Under the pieces are notes generated by a model. That model saw only the letters and a program-made list of their open reading frames with translations, was not told where the DNA came from and did not search any database. From Hymenobacter setariae (GTDB taxonomy: Bacteria; Bacteroidota; Bacteroidia; Cytophagales; Hymenobacteraceae): a DNA stretch of 64,000 nt. Where the stretch lies: assembly GCF_007713685.1 (NCBI RefSeq), contig NZ_VMRJ01000009.1, forward strand, positions 22,956 through 86,955, read 5' to 3'. Made by a program: the position numbers and the translations under genes. Position 1 is the first letter of the stretch. Each line of letters begins with the position of its first letter. Positions 8,769 to 16,812 of the stretch are shown here, piece after piece.

Positions 8769-9692
8769 ATGGCCAAAAGCTACTCTCTATTTTTTTCACT
8801 CCTTCTTATAAGTGTCCCCGTGCTGGCTCAACGACCCCAGCCCGCTGCGGTGAGTTTGCCACCAGCCGACACTGTTTATTTTGACCGCGATTGGGAACGC
8901 ACCAAAACGTTGGAAGAATGTGCTTATGCCCGCGTCGCCCACCGCGATGCCACTGGCCAGCCTGTAGGCACGGTGCGCGACTATTATTACCCCTCGTGGA
9001 AAAAGCAGTCGGAGGGCAAAATGACTCATGAAAGTCCTGACCGGGCGAATGGATTATGCACGGGCTGGTTTGAAAATGGACAACTGAGTTTTCGCGGCAC
9101 TTTTGTGAATGGCCAGGCACAGGCCGATTACCGGAGTTGGCGTGAAGATGGTCGGCCCGTGACCTGCACGTTCACCACTCGCGATGCCTTACCACTTATC
9201 AATGCAACGCTGGGCTGCTCGAACTGTATGGCGAGTAGCCGGAAGGTTTTCACCGTGGACTTGCCCGCTAATACGGTAGGTGTTGTCTACAAGCTCGATT
9301 TGCGTGATGAAGGCCAGCCCCCCATATCGTGGTCCACGGCCTTATCCCTAGCCGCGACTGTTGGTACGGGTGGGACCGCTGCGCCAGCTTTACTTGCTTC
9401 GGTTGCCTCGTCGTTGGCTAGTCGCGGCAGTGGCTCGGCCACCAAGCCTACCAAGTGCCATTGGTATATTACCGCTAGCCCAGTGGCCGCCCAGCAGTTC
9501 ACGGACTCGAAGGGTTCCATTACGATACCCAATGGCCTCTATCGGAGCGAAACGAATGTGCCTCAAATCACTAGCCCAATGTCAGTTGTTGGTGGTACGC
9601 GTCGGCTATTTGTGTGTGTTAATAATGACAATAAGACTGCGGATGCAACTGCTACCTTAAGCGTAACGGCACTTGTGCAGTCTTGTAATTAG
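8769..9692 (+). CDS. Secreted protein with MORN-like repeats
   Basis: I chose ATG 8769 rather than 8679 because it starts a clean signal peptide: MAKSYSLFFSLLLISVPVLA, with cleavage expected after ALA. The mature protein of ~290 residues contains NGLCTGWFENGQLSFRGTFVNGQAQADYRSWREDGRPV, which resembles the MORN/YwqK-type repeats (G-x-W-x-x-x-G-x-x-x) common in Bacteroidota exported proteins. The second half has an Ala/Thr-rich segment and four scattered cysteines, including CSNC. The specific function is unknown. It sits alone on the plus strand between the integrase operon and mcrB, 15 nt before the latter, so it may be co-transcribed with mcrBC. Confidence 0.65.
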   Translation: MAKSYSLFFSLLLISVPVLAQRPQPAAVSLPPADTVYFDRDWERTKTLEECAYARVAHRDATGQPVGTVRDYYYPSWKKQSEGKMTHESPDRANGLCTGWFENGQLSFRGTFVNGQAQADYRSWREDGRPVTCTFTTRDALPLINATLGCSNCMASSRKVFTVDLPANTVGVVYKLDLRDEGQPPISWSTALSLAATVGTGGTAAPALLASVASSLASRGSGSATKPTKCHWYITASPVAAQQFTDSKGSITIPNGLYRSETNVPQITSPMSVVGGTRRLFVCVNNDNKTADATATLSVTALVQSCN

Positions 9693-9707
9693 TCAACGCT
9701 TCGACCA

Positions 9708-10913
9708 ATGAACTACTGGCATATCATGATGCATCCCGGCAATCAAGCCGAGTTTGACCGAGCCCGCGTCACCAGAATTTTGGAGGAAACTGATTATATC
9801 GGTGTTGGCGAGTGGGACGAAGGAGAGGGTATAATCCGCCAGTTTCGAGATGATATGGCTGTTGGAGACGTGGTATTAGTACGAAGCAAAGGACCGCTTG
9901 CTTTGGTAATAGTTGTGGGTGAGCCAGAATACGAAGAAGCTCCCAACGAAGAACTTGATTGGTTTCAAAACCGACGAGCAGTTAAAATACTAGCTTGGCA
10001 TACCCAGGAGGTTCGCCAGATTTTAGGTAATCAGCTAGATGGTGTTTATCCAAGCAAGTCATTCTCCCTAGCTAACAATAGCTCCTACATTCGTACCTGG
10101 CACAAGATGATTATGCGTGAAGCTAGACTGAATGAGATAACTGACCTGTTGAAAGCCAAAGGGCAGGTGATTTTGCAAGGCCCACCGGGTACCGGCAAAA
10201 CCTGGCTGGCGGAGCGAGTCGCCGAGCAATTAGCCGCCGCTTCCGATGTGAAGCTGGTACAGTTTCATCCTGCGTATGCTTACGAAGACTTTGTGCGGGG
10301 TATTGTGGCCAAGGCCGGTGAGCATGGTGGCCTGGAGTACCAGGCGGAAAACAAAACCTTGGCGGAGTTTGCAAAGCTGGCTGCTGCTGCGCCGGCGGGG
10401 CAATACTTCGTGCTGATAATTGATGAAATCAACCGTGCCAACTTACCCTCGGTATTGGGCGAGTTGATTTATGCGCTGGAGTACCGGGGTAAGCGGGTGG
10501 AGAGTCTGTACGCTGATGCGGAGACGGGTGACAGGGGATTGGTACTGCCGGAGAACCTGCTGATAATCGGCACCATGAATACCGCTGACCGGTCAATCGG
10601 CCACTTAGACTATGCTATTCGGCGGCGATTCGCCTTTGTAACGGTGTTGCCGGAGGAAGAGCCGATTGCCGACGAGGCCGGTCGGAAGCTGTTTCGGGAA
10701 GTGGCAGCGCTATTTGAAAAGAATCTATTAGTGCTGGAGTTCGAGCGCGAGCAGGTTCAGCCGGGTCACAGCTACTTTATGACGAAAGCTGATAAGGGGC
10801 TGACATTGAAGCAGAAGCTTGATTATGAGATTCGGCCACTGCTGCGCGAGTATTTACGAGATGGCATCCTACGGCCAGAAGCAAAAAAGCTAGTGGAAGA
10901 CCTGCGAGCGTAG
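9708..10913 (+). CDS. mcrB: McrB-family AAA+ GTPase with an EVE/PUA-like N-terminal domain
   Basis: A 401-residue motor subunit of a modification-dependent restriction system. Residues 1-~125 (starting NYWHIMMHPGN) look like an EVE/PUA-like modified-base reader. The AAA+ domain follows: Walker A GPPGTGKT at 158-165, Walker B VLIIDEINR near 235-243, and the McrB signature GTMNTADRS near 285 with an arginine-rich sensor (AIRRRFAF). McrB homologues hydrolyse GTP to translocate DNA and stimulate the McrC nuclease. The gene is followed immediately by mcrC (stop 10911-10913, next ATG 10920). The N-terminal domain differs from the DUF3578 domain of E. coli McrB, so it may recognise a different modified base or motif. 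Confidence 0.88.
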   Translation: MNYWHIMMHPGNQAEFDRARVTRILEETDYIGVGEWDEGEGIIRQFRDDMAVGDVVLVRSKGPLALVIVVGEPEYEEAPNEELDWFQNRRAVKILAWHTQEVRQILGNQLDGVYPSKSFSLANNSSYIRTWHKMIMREARLNEITDLLKAKGQVILQGPPGTGKTWLAERVAEQLAAASDVKLVQFHPAYAYEDFVRGIVAKAGEHGGLEYQAENKTLAEFAKLAAAAPAGQYFVLIIDEINRANLPSVLGELIYALEYRGKRVESLYADAETGDRGLVLPENLLIIGTMNTADRSIGHLDYAIRRRFAFVTVLPEEEPIADEAGRKLFREVAALFEKNLLVLEFEREQVQPGHSYFMTKADKGLTLKQKLDYEIRPLLREYLRDGILRPEAKKLVEDLRA

Positions 10914-10919
10914 TTGGCG

Positions 10920-12245
10920 ATGCTAGTACAGGTACGCGAACACGCCAAGTGGAAAGAAGAGCCCGCTACCTATCAGGGACTGGATGGCTTAACGCTACGC
11001 TTTAAAGGGCGCGAGCAGGAGGAGGGTATTTGCGTAGCCGTGCGGGAGGTGGGCAATAAGTGGCTGCTGAAAACGCATTATTATGTAGGGGCCGGTTGGC
11101 TACGACCGGGTGAGGTGGCAGTGCAGGTGCAGCCAAAACTAAACGAAGCAGGCCGTAATCTGAACCACTTAGCCATGCTGTTTGCCTGTTTGAGCAATAC
11201 AGAGGTGATTCCGCACCTGGGAGAATTATACGAACTCGACCTAGAAGCACCACCAGTATCCTTGCCTCGTCAGGATGATTTGCTTACGCCGGTATTGGTC
11301 GCGCACTTCCTGCACCTGGTAAGCACGGTGGTACGGCAGGGCCTGCGAAAGGGCTACAACCCCGTAAAGCGAGAACTACGCGGGCGAGTAAAGGGAAAAA
11401 TTGAAGTGGCTAAAACGTTGCGGCAGGGTGTGCTGAAGGGCCGGCCCTTGGCTGTCGCGTGTGCTTATGAGGAATTTAGTGTTGACATTCCCGAAAACCG
11501 TCTGTTGAAGCAAGCTCTACGCTTTGCCGGGCATCATTTACAGCGGTATCCTGCCCTTGAAGTCGAGCTGGCACCCCTGTTGCGCTACTGCGAGCCTGCT
11601 TTTGTAGACGTAAGTGAAGATGACGAATGGCAGAGCGGCCTGAATTCAGGCCGCAATTCCTTGTATCGCAGCTATAACGAGGCGATACGGGTGGGGCAAC
11701 TGCTGTTGCGCCGGTTTGGGTACTCCTTGCGTGAGGCGGAGGAAAAGGCGGGCGATTCGATTATGGTGCCGCCCCATTGGCTGGATATGAGTCGCCTGTT
11801 TGAGCTGTATGTGTTGGGATTGCTACGCAAACAGTTTGGAGAGCGGATACTATATGGGGAGGACCAGGCGAAAGCGAAATACGGTCTGCCAGACTTCCTG
11901 TTAACAGGGGAAACCCCGTGGATAATTGACACGAAATACAAGCGGGCGTACCAAAAGCGAGATTATCTGATTGAAGATGTGCGGCAGCTAAGTGGCTATG
12001 CACGAGACACCGGAGTGCTAGAGCGGCTTGGCTATGTCAGCCCGGAAGAGCAAACCAAGGCGATGATTAATTGCCTTATAGTATATCCACAGCGGCTGAG
12101 TGGGGCGGCGGAGCTAGCAAAAATGGTGGAAGCGTTTCCAGCCGAGGACCAGTTGCAGGACTTTGCAATTAAGCAGTTCGTTAGCTTCTACAAGCTGGCT
12201 GTATGCTTACCTCAACTAGCTAATTCAGACAGCACAATTGATTAG
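10920..12245 (+). CDS. mcrC: McrC-type nuclease subunit
   Basis: A 442-residue protein matching the McrC layout: an N-terminal beta-rich domain that contacts the McrB ring, then a C-terminal PD-(D/E)XK endonuclease. The nuclease core is visible as YGLPDFLLTGETPWIIDTKYK at about residues 320-341, giving D, then D-T-K. The start ATG 10920 is 6 nt after the mcrB stop; TTG 10914 immediately after the stop is an alternative. Together with McrB it should cleave DNA carrying modified cytosines, complementing the methylation-sensitive systems upstream in the same block. Confidence 0.88.
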   Translation: MLVQVREHAKWKEEPATYQGLDGLTLRFKGREQEEGICVAVREVGNKWLLKTHYYVGAGWLRPGEVAVQVQPKLNEAGRNLNHLAMLFACLSNTEVIPHLGELYELDLEAPPVSLPRQDDLLTPVLVAHFLHLVSTVVRQGLRKGYNPVKRELRGRVKGKIEVAKTLRQGVLKGRPLAVACAYEEFSVDIPENRLLKQALRFAGHHLQRYPALEVELAPLLRYCEPAFVDVSEDDEWQSGLNSGRNSLYRSYNEAIRVGQLLLRRFGYSLREAEEKAGDSIMVPPHWLDMSRLFELYVLGLLRKQFGERILYGEDQAKAKYGLPDFLLTGETPWIIDTKYKRAYQKRDYLIEDVRQLSGYARDTGVLERLGYVSPEEQTKAMINCLIVYPQRLSGAAELAKMVEAFPAEDQLQDFAIKQFVSFYKLAVCLPQLANSDSTID

Positions 12246-12347
12246 CTAACGCAAGAAATGGGGCTAAATACACCAGCAATCGTATCTCCCACACTGCCTC
12301 ACTAAAAGCTGTTTGGCGTAGTTTAGCGTGTTCTATAATTTGTTGCT

Positions 12348-13133
12348 TTGCCGAACTACCTGTTTATTGATGAGTGTGGAGACCCTACGTTCTATGGGCA
12401 CCGCAAAAAGCTTTTAGTAGGGACCCCTGGCTACCAGCCCCTGTTGCTCATGGGCTCGCTCACGACCAGCAACCGACGGCAGTTACGGGCCGCCGTCCTA
12501 CAGTTCCAGCAAGCCATCCTGGCAGACCCCTTATATAATACCATCCCCTCGGTCGCCAAGCCCGGCTGGTACCTGCACGCTAAGAATGACCACCCGGAAG
12601 TGCGCGCCAAGTTTTTCGAGCTGCTGCGTCAGTTGCCCGACTTTGCTATCCACATCGTTATCGGCCGCAAGAAGCTAGAGGTATTTAACCGCAAGCACAA
12701 CAACAGCCCGACCGAGTTTTACTTTGACCTGCTGCACCACCTGCTGAAGGATTGCCTGCACGAGCCTGACCAGGCCTACGCTATTTACCTGGCCCAGCGG
12801 GGTAAGAACAACAGTGACCGGTTTCAGGCAGCGGTTGATAAGGCTTTGCCCCCGGCCGGGCAGGCTGCCGACGCTGCGGGGCCGGTTGTCAGCAAGCTGG
12901 CCATCGTGCTGAGCAGTGAGTACCCCGAGCTAAGCATTGTGGACTACTGCCTGTGGGCCTTGCAGCGCTACATCTTTAAAGAGGAAGCCCGCTTTTTCAA
13001 GGCGCTGGAAAACCGTTACGCCGTTATCGTGGATATCTATGACGAGGCCCGCTTTCCCGCGAACGGCCACATTTACGGTCCTCACAACCCCTTCACCACC
13101 CAGCTGGCCAGCCCTTTCGAGAAGCCGGTCTAG
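12348..13133 (+). CDS. DUF3800 domain protein
   Basis: A 261-residue protein that begins YLFIDECGDP, the signature acidic strand of DUF3800 (usually YIDESGD), a family with an RNase H-like fold often found in defence islands. Further acidic residues lie in IVDYCLWALQRYI and the C-terminal DIYDEARF. The only possible start is TTG 12348, since an in-frame TAA lies at 12336. A TATAATTTG stretch 6-14 nt upstream resembles the Bacteroidota -7 element and would place the transcript start almost on the start codon (inference). It lies downstream of mcrBC with a 102-bp gap, so it may be an independent defence gene. Confidence 0.75.
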   Translation: MPNYLFIDECGDPTFYGHRKKLLVGTPGYQPLLLMGSLTTSNRRQLRAAVLQFQQAILADPLYNTIPSVAKPGWYLHAKNDHPEVRAKFFELLRQLPDFAIHIVIGRKKLEVFNRKHNNSPTEFYFDLLHHLLKDCLHEPDQAYAIYLAQRGKNNSDRFQAAVDKALPPAGQAADAAGPVVSKLAIVLSSEYPELSIVDYCLWALQRYIFKEEARFFKALENRYAVIVDIYDEARFPANGHIYGPHNPFTTQLASPFEKPV

Positions 13134-13144
13134 GGCCAACAAAA

Positions 13145-13229
13145 AAGGCAAAAGGTTCTCCCTCCCTCGTGCCAATACTGGCAACCCCCGCACGAGGCGA
13201 GTTCTAGGAGAAGGCCAACCTTTTGCCTT
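13145..13229. terminator. Long branched hairpin downstream of the DUF3800 gene
   Basis: AAGGCAAAAGGTT (13145-13157) pairs perfectly with AACCTTTTGCCTT (13217-13229). Inside it CCTCGTG (13165-13171) pairs with CACGAGG (13191-13197), and a GCC/GGC mini-stem lies within that (13171-13182). This gives an 85-nt nested structure. It may be a terminator or a structured RNA. There is no clear T run beyond CTTGTG. Confidence 0.5.
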
Positions 13230-13264
13230 GTGATGCTGGTGCAAGAGCGAATCCCTTGCGATGA

Positions 13265-13294
13265 CAAACTTACACAAACTTACACCGATTTACA
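13265..13294. repeat. Three tandem 10-bp direct repeats
   Basis: CAAACTTACA occurs at 13265-13274 and 13275-13284, followed in phase by the variant CCGATTTACA at 13285-13294. One helical turn per unit suggests a protein-binding array. It lies 20 bp from a TTTTGCAATTGCAAAA palindrome. Confidence 0.45.
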
Positions 13295-13313
13295 CAAAAT
13301 CGTTTCAAGTTGA

Positions 13314-13329
13314 TTTTGCAATTGCAAAA
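13314..13329. promoter_or_regulatory. Palindrome TTTTGCAATTGCAAAA
   Basis: A perfect 16-bp palindrome identical to the operator at 8562-8577. It lies between the DUF3800 gene and the 3' end of the convergent hypothetical gene, so it is not in an obvious promoter position here. Confidence 0.5.
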
Positions 13330-13382
13330 ACTGCATAAGAATTAGTCAATGAGAAGAGGCTTCGTTCTTTTTGGCTTTTAGA

Positions 13383-13688
13383 TTATCTGCTTAAAGTGGG
13401 AGTGCCATACATATCAACCCAGCGGAGGTATTCTTTCTCTGACAGCCGTCGCACCAGATATTCCGGCAGGCTCAGCCCCCGAGCAGTGAGTACCCATTCC
13501 TGAAAAGAAGGTAACTCAGTGGCCCAGCAATGTGCCCAGCCATTGTGGTACAAGTCAGGCCGCGAAGCCAGCGGCTGTGCATCGACCCAACTCACAAACT
13601 CATCATCGGTGGGCGCAAGCCCGAGCGCCAACGCCTGGTGCAGGTAAGCCTGAGCTAACTCACTTATGCGTTGCGTGAAATCTTTCAT
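13383..13688 (-). CDS. Hypothetical protein
   Basis: A 101-residue protein starting MKDFTQRISELAQAYLHQALALGL. I chose ATG 13688 because the longer frame to 13784 runs through the terminator hairpin of the tra operon. It is tryptophan-rich (DEFVSWVDAQ, NGWAHCWATE, FQEWVLTARG) with no recognised motif. Such short, conserved-looking proteins are common on Hymenobacter plasmids. It is transcribed in the same direction as the tra operon but sits beyond its terminator. Confidence 0.5.
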   Translation of the reverse strand: MKDFTQRISELAQAYLHQALALGLAPTDDEFVSWVDAQPLASRPDLYHNGWAHCWATELPSFQEWVLTARGLSLPEYLVRRLSEKEYLRWVDMYGTPTLSR

Positions 13689-13704
13689 GCGGTAGTGTTT
13701 TCCA

Positions 13705-13738
13705 GAAAATAAAAATGCCCGGTCGGTGGGACCAGGCA
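13705..13738 (-). terminator. Rho-independent terminator after traN
   Basis: On the minus strand, TGCCTGGTC pairs with GACCGGGCA (13730-13738 with 13716-13724, one G-T wobble) around a 5-nt loop, followed by TTTTT and TATTTT. It closes the tra operon. Confidence 0.7.
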
Positions 13739-13805
13739 CTGGTTTTAGTAATCGTTGTCCTGAACTGGCTCGCTGTAGAATCACAACCCAGTCAGCCGCT
13801 AGTCT

Positions 13806-14957
13806 CTATTTGAACGTGCGGGCTTTCAGCAGGTCAGAATTGGCTAGCTTGAGCTTAATGTTCCGTCCGCCGCCCTTCTCGTACAACTCGATTATCAGCT
13901 GCTTTTGCTCGGGGATGGTGAACTTCTTGAAGATGTAGACTTGCTGCAACTTACTCTTGGCATCAATCTTTTTCTTCGCTCCATTGTAGACGTAGATGGG
14001 GTTAATCTCAATGGCTTGCTCGGCCGTGCGCTTGGCCACCTGCTTGTCCTGAATGTAAAATTTCACAAAGTCCACGTCGTAAGTGACGTTCGACTTATTG
14101 GCGACGTGCAGGGGAAAAAACAGGGTTTCCTGCTTGTAGCCGACGGCCCCGGCGCGCAGGCTGAGTTGGTTGGCGCTTTCACTGGCTGATGAGCCACCTC
14201 GCGCCAGCGCCTGCACCGAGTAGGCATCCAGACTTCCTTGGGGGATAGGCGAATTTGATAGGATAGCGCCGCCCGTCGAGGCAGTAGCCTGGCCACCGCC
14301 AGCAGCCCCACCGGCCGCGCCCATGTCGAAGCTGAGCACCTTCGGGTCGTGCTGGTAGTTGACCAGGAACATATACAGCTTGCCACCCGAGGTTAATACC
14401 GTCATGTTGGCCTCGGGGAAAGCGTTGCTTGCCGCTTTTACGCGCACAATGTTTTCCGCGCCAGTGGCCTTTGAGGCGATGATGCCGGGGTTACCCAGGT
14501 CCACGTAAGTAACCGGGTAGGGGAAGACCAGATGGGTAGTCTTTTGGTCGCTGACGTAGAGCGGCGTAACCGGCAGCTTGCCCGCCTCGCCGTTCGCGCC
14601 CAGGTCGATGCCGAGTAGTTTGGGACTTCGTTGGTAGTTGACCACAAACGTGTAGAGCTTACCCCCAGTGGTTAAAACCGTCATGTTGGTTTCGCCGAAG
14701 CCCGCGCCGGCCGCCTTCACCCGGACAATGTTTTCGGAGCCCGTAGCTTTGGCCGCGATGATGCCCGAGCTACCTAAGTCCACATAGGTAACGGGCTGAG
14801 GGAAGACCAGGTGAGTAGTCTTCAGGTCGCTGACGTACAGGTTAATAGTTGGTAGCTTATTCGCTTCCGTAGCGTTGGCAATCTTCTGCGCTACTGCGTG
14901 GGTAGGCCGGAAAGCAGCAAATACGAGGGCCAGGGCCAGGCAGGACTTAATTTTCAT
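13806..14957 (-). CDS. traN: Conjugative transfer protein TraN (VirB9-like) with a duplicated N-terminal domain
   Basis: A 383-residue exported protein. It has a signal peptide (MKIKSCLALALVFAAFRPTHAVA) and two tandem copies of a ~90-residue beta domain: LYVSDLKTTHLVFPQPVTYV from residue 40 and LYVSDQKTTHLVFPYPVTYV from residue 133, a 93-residue period. The copies continue through ENIVRVKAA, NMTVLT and GGKLY. The C-terminal domain (~265-383) is the conserved DUF4138 part. TraN is the outer-membrane-associated VirB9 analogue of Bacteroidetes conjugation machines and pairs with TraM (VirB10-like), encoded 8 nt upstream. Ordinary TraN has a single N-terminal copy as far as I know, so the duplication is notable. 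It is the last gene of the operon. Confidence 0.88.
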   Translation of the reverse strand: MKIKSCLALALVFAAFRPTHAVAQKIANATEANKLPTINLYVSDLKTTHLVFPQPVTYVDLGSSGIIAAKATGSENIVRVKAAGAGFGETNMTVLTTGGKLYTFVVNYQRSPKLLGIDLGANGEAGKLPVTPLYVSDQKTTHLVFPYPVTYVDLGNPGIIASKATGAENIVRVKAASNAFPEANMTVLTSGGKLYMFLVNYQHDPKVLSFDMGAAGGAAGGGQATASTGGAILSNSPIPQGSLDAYSVQALARGGSSASESANQLSLRAGAVGYKQETLFFPLHVANKSNVTYDVDFVKFYIQDKQVAKRTAEQAIEINPIYVYNGAKKKIDAKSKLQQVYIFKKFTIPEQKQLIIELYEKGGGRNIKLKLANSDLLKARTFK

Positions 14958-14965
14958 AGTTCAGG

Positions 14966-16147
14966 TTAGTCTTTATCGACTTTAAGCATGATGTTGTAGC
15001 CAGCTTTTAGCCGCACTTTAACCAGGCGGATTTTCTTTTGGCCCAGGCTCTTGACCGCGTTGACTGCCACCCCAGCTGCTGCCGTGGTAGGGTCGCCGCT
15101 CATGGTCATCATGTCGGCCGCGCCCATTGCGTCCGCCCCCGCCTGCTTCGAGGCATCCCGCGTGATAGCGCCCGGAATGTGCAGGCCTTCCAGCCCGTCC
15201 ACGTCGTACACTTCCAGCGAGGCCGGGAAGATGTTGTTGCCCGATTTGAGGGTTTCAATGGTGATGGTGAGGCGTTCCCCAGCCAGCGCGCACTTGCCGT
15301 AGATGAAGGTGTTTGCCGCCAGCCGGTGACCATTAACCACGGCCGCGTCAGTGAGACGCATTTTCACCAGCGAGCCGCTGACTACTTCCTGCGATTCATG
15401 AATTACGGCCGGCAGGGTGTTAGCGCCCATCCCCGACGAGCTGCCATCATCTAGGCCTTGAAAGGAAGCGGTGCGCTTTTTACCCGTTCCGTTGGAGCCC
15501 AGGCGCGATACGATAGCATCGTCATCGACCATCAAAGCTCTGGTGGCAGGCTTTTTCTTAACTACTGCTGGCTTAGTCACCGTCACGGCCGCGCCACCCG
15601 CGCTGGCCGTGGCCATCGACTGGGCGTTGATGCGTTCCAGGCTAGCCTGCGTGCGGGCCTCGTCCAGTTCACGCTGATGCTGCGCCCGCATTAATTCCAT
15701 CTGCTGCTCGGGCGAAAGCGCCGCTACCCCGCCCGTCGCTACCTGCCCGTTTGATTGCTGCGCAGCCTGCACCGCCGCCAATTGCTTTTGTGCCGCGAGC
15801 ACCGCCGCGTCACTGGAGGCCGTAGCCGGCTGGCCATTGGCTGAAACCCCGTAGGCCATCCCTCCTGCTTTGGCCGTGTCAACCCGACCGTTCACCAAGT
15901 CACGGTTGCGCAGGGAATCTACTGGCGCGGAGTACGCCGCCAGCTTACTGCTGGTGATAGTAGAATTGCCCGCTTTGGGCAAGTCCGTGTTAATGCCAGG
16001 CTGAATCGGTGCAGCGCCGGAAGCCACCGCGCCTTTTCCTCCATCGCCCAGCCAGAACATAGCGGCCATGAATGGCACCCCTACAATCGGAATGAAGGTG
16101 GCCATCTTGCGCGTCCGGTAGAACTGCGCGTCTTTGGTGGTAGCCAT
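14966..16147 (-). CDS. traM: Conjugative transfer protein TraM (VirB10-like)
   Basis: A 393-residue protein. One transmembrane helix near the N-terminus (about 15-35: MATFIPIVGVPFMAAMFWLG) is followed by a long low-complexity Ala/Gln/Ser linker (~40-250) and a C-terminal beta-rich domain (about 245-393: VVSGSLVKMRLTDAAVVNGHRLAANTFIYG). This is the organisation of TraM of CTnDOT-type elements and of VirB10, which spans the periplasm and links the inner-membrane energy apparatus to the outer-membrane core. It lies 5 nt downstream of traK and 8 nt upstream of traN. Confidence 0.85.
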   Translation of the reverse strand: MATTKDAQFYRTRKMATFIPIVGVPFMAAMFWLGDGGKGAVASGAAPIQPGINTDLPKAGNSTITSSKLAAYSAPVDSLRNRDLVNGRVDTAKAGGMAYGVSANGQPATASSDAAVLAAQKQLAAVQAAQQSNGQVATGGVAALSPEQQMELMRAQHQRELDEARTQASLERINAQSMATASAGGAAVTVTKPAVVKKKPATRALMVDDDAIVSRLGSNGTGKKRTASFQGLDDGSSSGMGANTLPAVIHESQEVVSGSLVKMRLTDAAVVNGHRLAANTFIYGKCALAGERLTITIETLKSGNNIFPASLEVYDVDGLEGLHIPGAITRDASKQAGADAMGAADMMTMSGDPTTAAAGVAVNAVKSLGQKKIRLVKVRLKAGYNIMLKVDKD

Positions 16148-16152
16148 ACTAC

Positions 16153-16767
16153 TTAGCGGGAAATGGTGGAGAGAGTGGTGTTTTGCAGTACCCGCCAGTT
16201 CTCCATTAGAAAGCCGTGGGGGTTATTCTCGGAGCGCGTCACGTCCCGCAGGGTGCAGTCAGCTATCAAATCCCGGTTGGTAATCGACGTGGCCCGAATC
16301 AGGCGCTGATGGGCATAAGTCCGGGCCGTAAATGGGCGGTTTTTGCTCAGCACCACACTATCCACCGTAATTTCCATGCTGATGTTGGCCGCTATCAAAT
16401 CGTTATAAAAACCCTTTTCTTTCAGGTTTTCATACTCCCGCTTCGCCGAGTTGTCAGCCAGGTATAGGGCCTTGTTGATGTTGCCATCAATCGCTTTCTG
16501 GTCGGGGTCCAACGTGAAAAAATCTTCGTGGAATTGCTTGACGTGGGCGCGGGCTTCTACCGGCCGGTCGGACCGTGCATCCCGTGCCCCAGCCGTGAGC
16601 AGCTGGCCCCCTTCCAGCACGTAGATTCGGTTTGCCGCCGCCGCTGAGTTTTGGAAGGAAAAGTACGCCACGGTAATGGCCAGGATTAGGCACGAGGCAA
16701 TGAAGATGATAGCCAAAGCTTTAACCTGCTTAAAAGCTGAATCAATGGTTTTTAGGGATTCAAACAT
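16153..16767 (-). CDS. traK: Conjugative transfer protein TraK (VirB8-like)
   Basis: A 204-residue bitopic protein. A short cytoplasmic tail and one transmembrane helix (about 17-38: ALAIIFIASCLILAITVAYFSF) precede a periplasmic domain typical of TraK of Bacteroidetes conjugative elements, the VirB8 counterpart. Conserved-looking features include a Y-V-L-E-G-G strand after the helix and the RDVTRSENNPHGFLMENWRV C-terminus. It sits between traJ (45-nt gap) and traM (5-nt gap) in the normal family order. Confidence 0.88.
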   Translation of the reverse strand: MFESLKTIDSAFKQVKALAIIFIASCLILAITVAYFSFQNSAAAANRIYVLEGGQLLTAGARDARSDRPVEARAHVKQFHEDFFTLDPDQKAIDGNINKALYLADNSAKREYENLKEKGFYNDLIAANISMEITVDSVVLSKNRPFTARTYAHQRLIRATSITNRDLIADCTLRDVTRSENNPHGFLMENWRVLQNTTLSTISR

Positions 16768-16812
16768 GGTCGTTGTTGCTAGAGGGAAGAAGAAGTGCTT
16801 GCTTCTGATTCG

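Noticed and set aside
13145..13229. Integron attC site
   Set aside because: Nested hairpin looks similar in scale, but the conserved GTTRRRY/RYYYAAC core sites are absent and there is no integron integrase.
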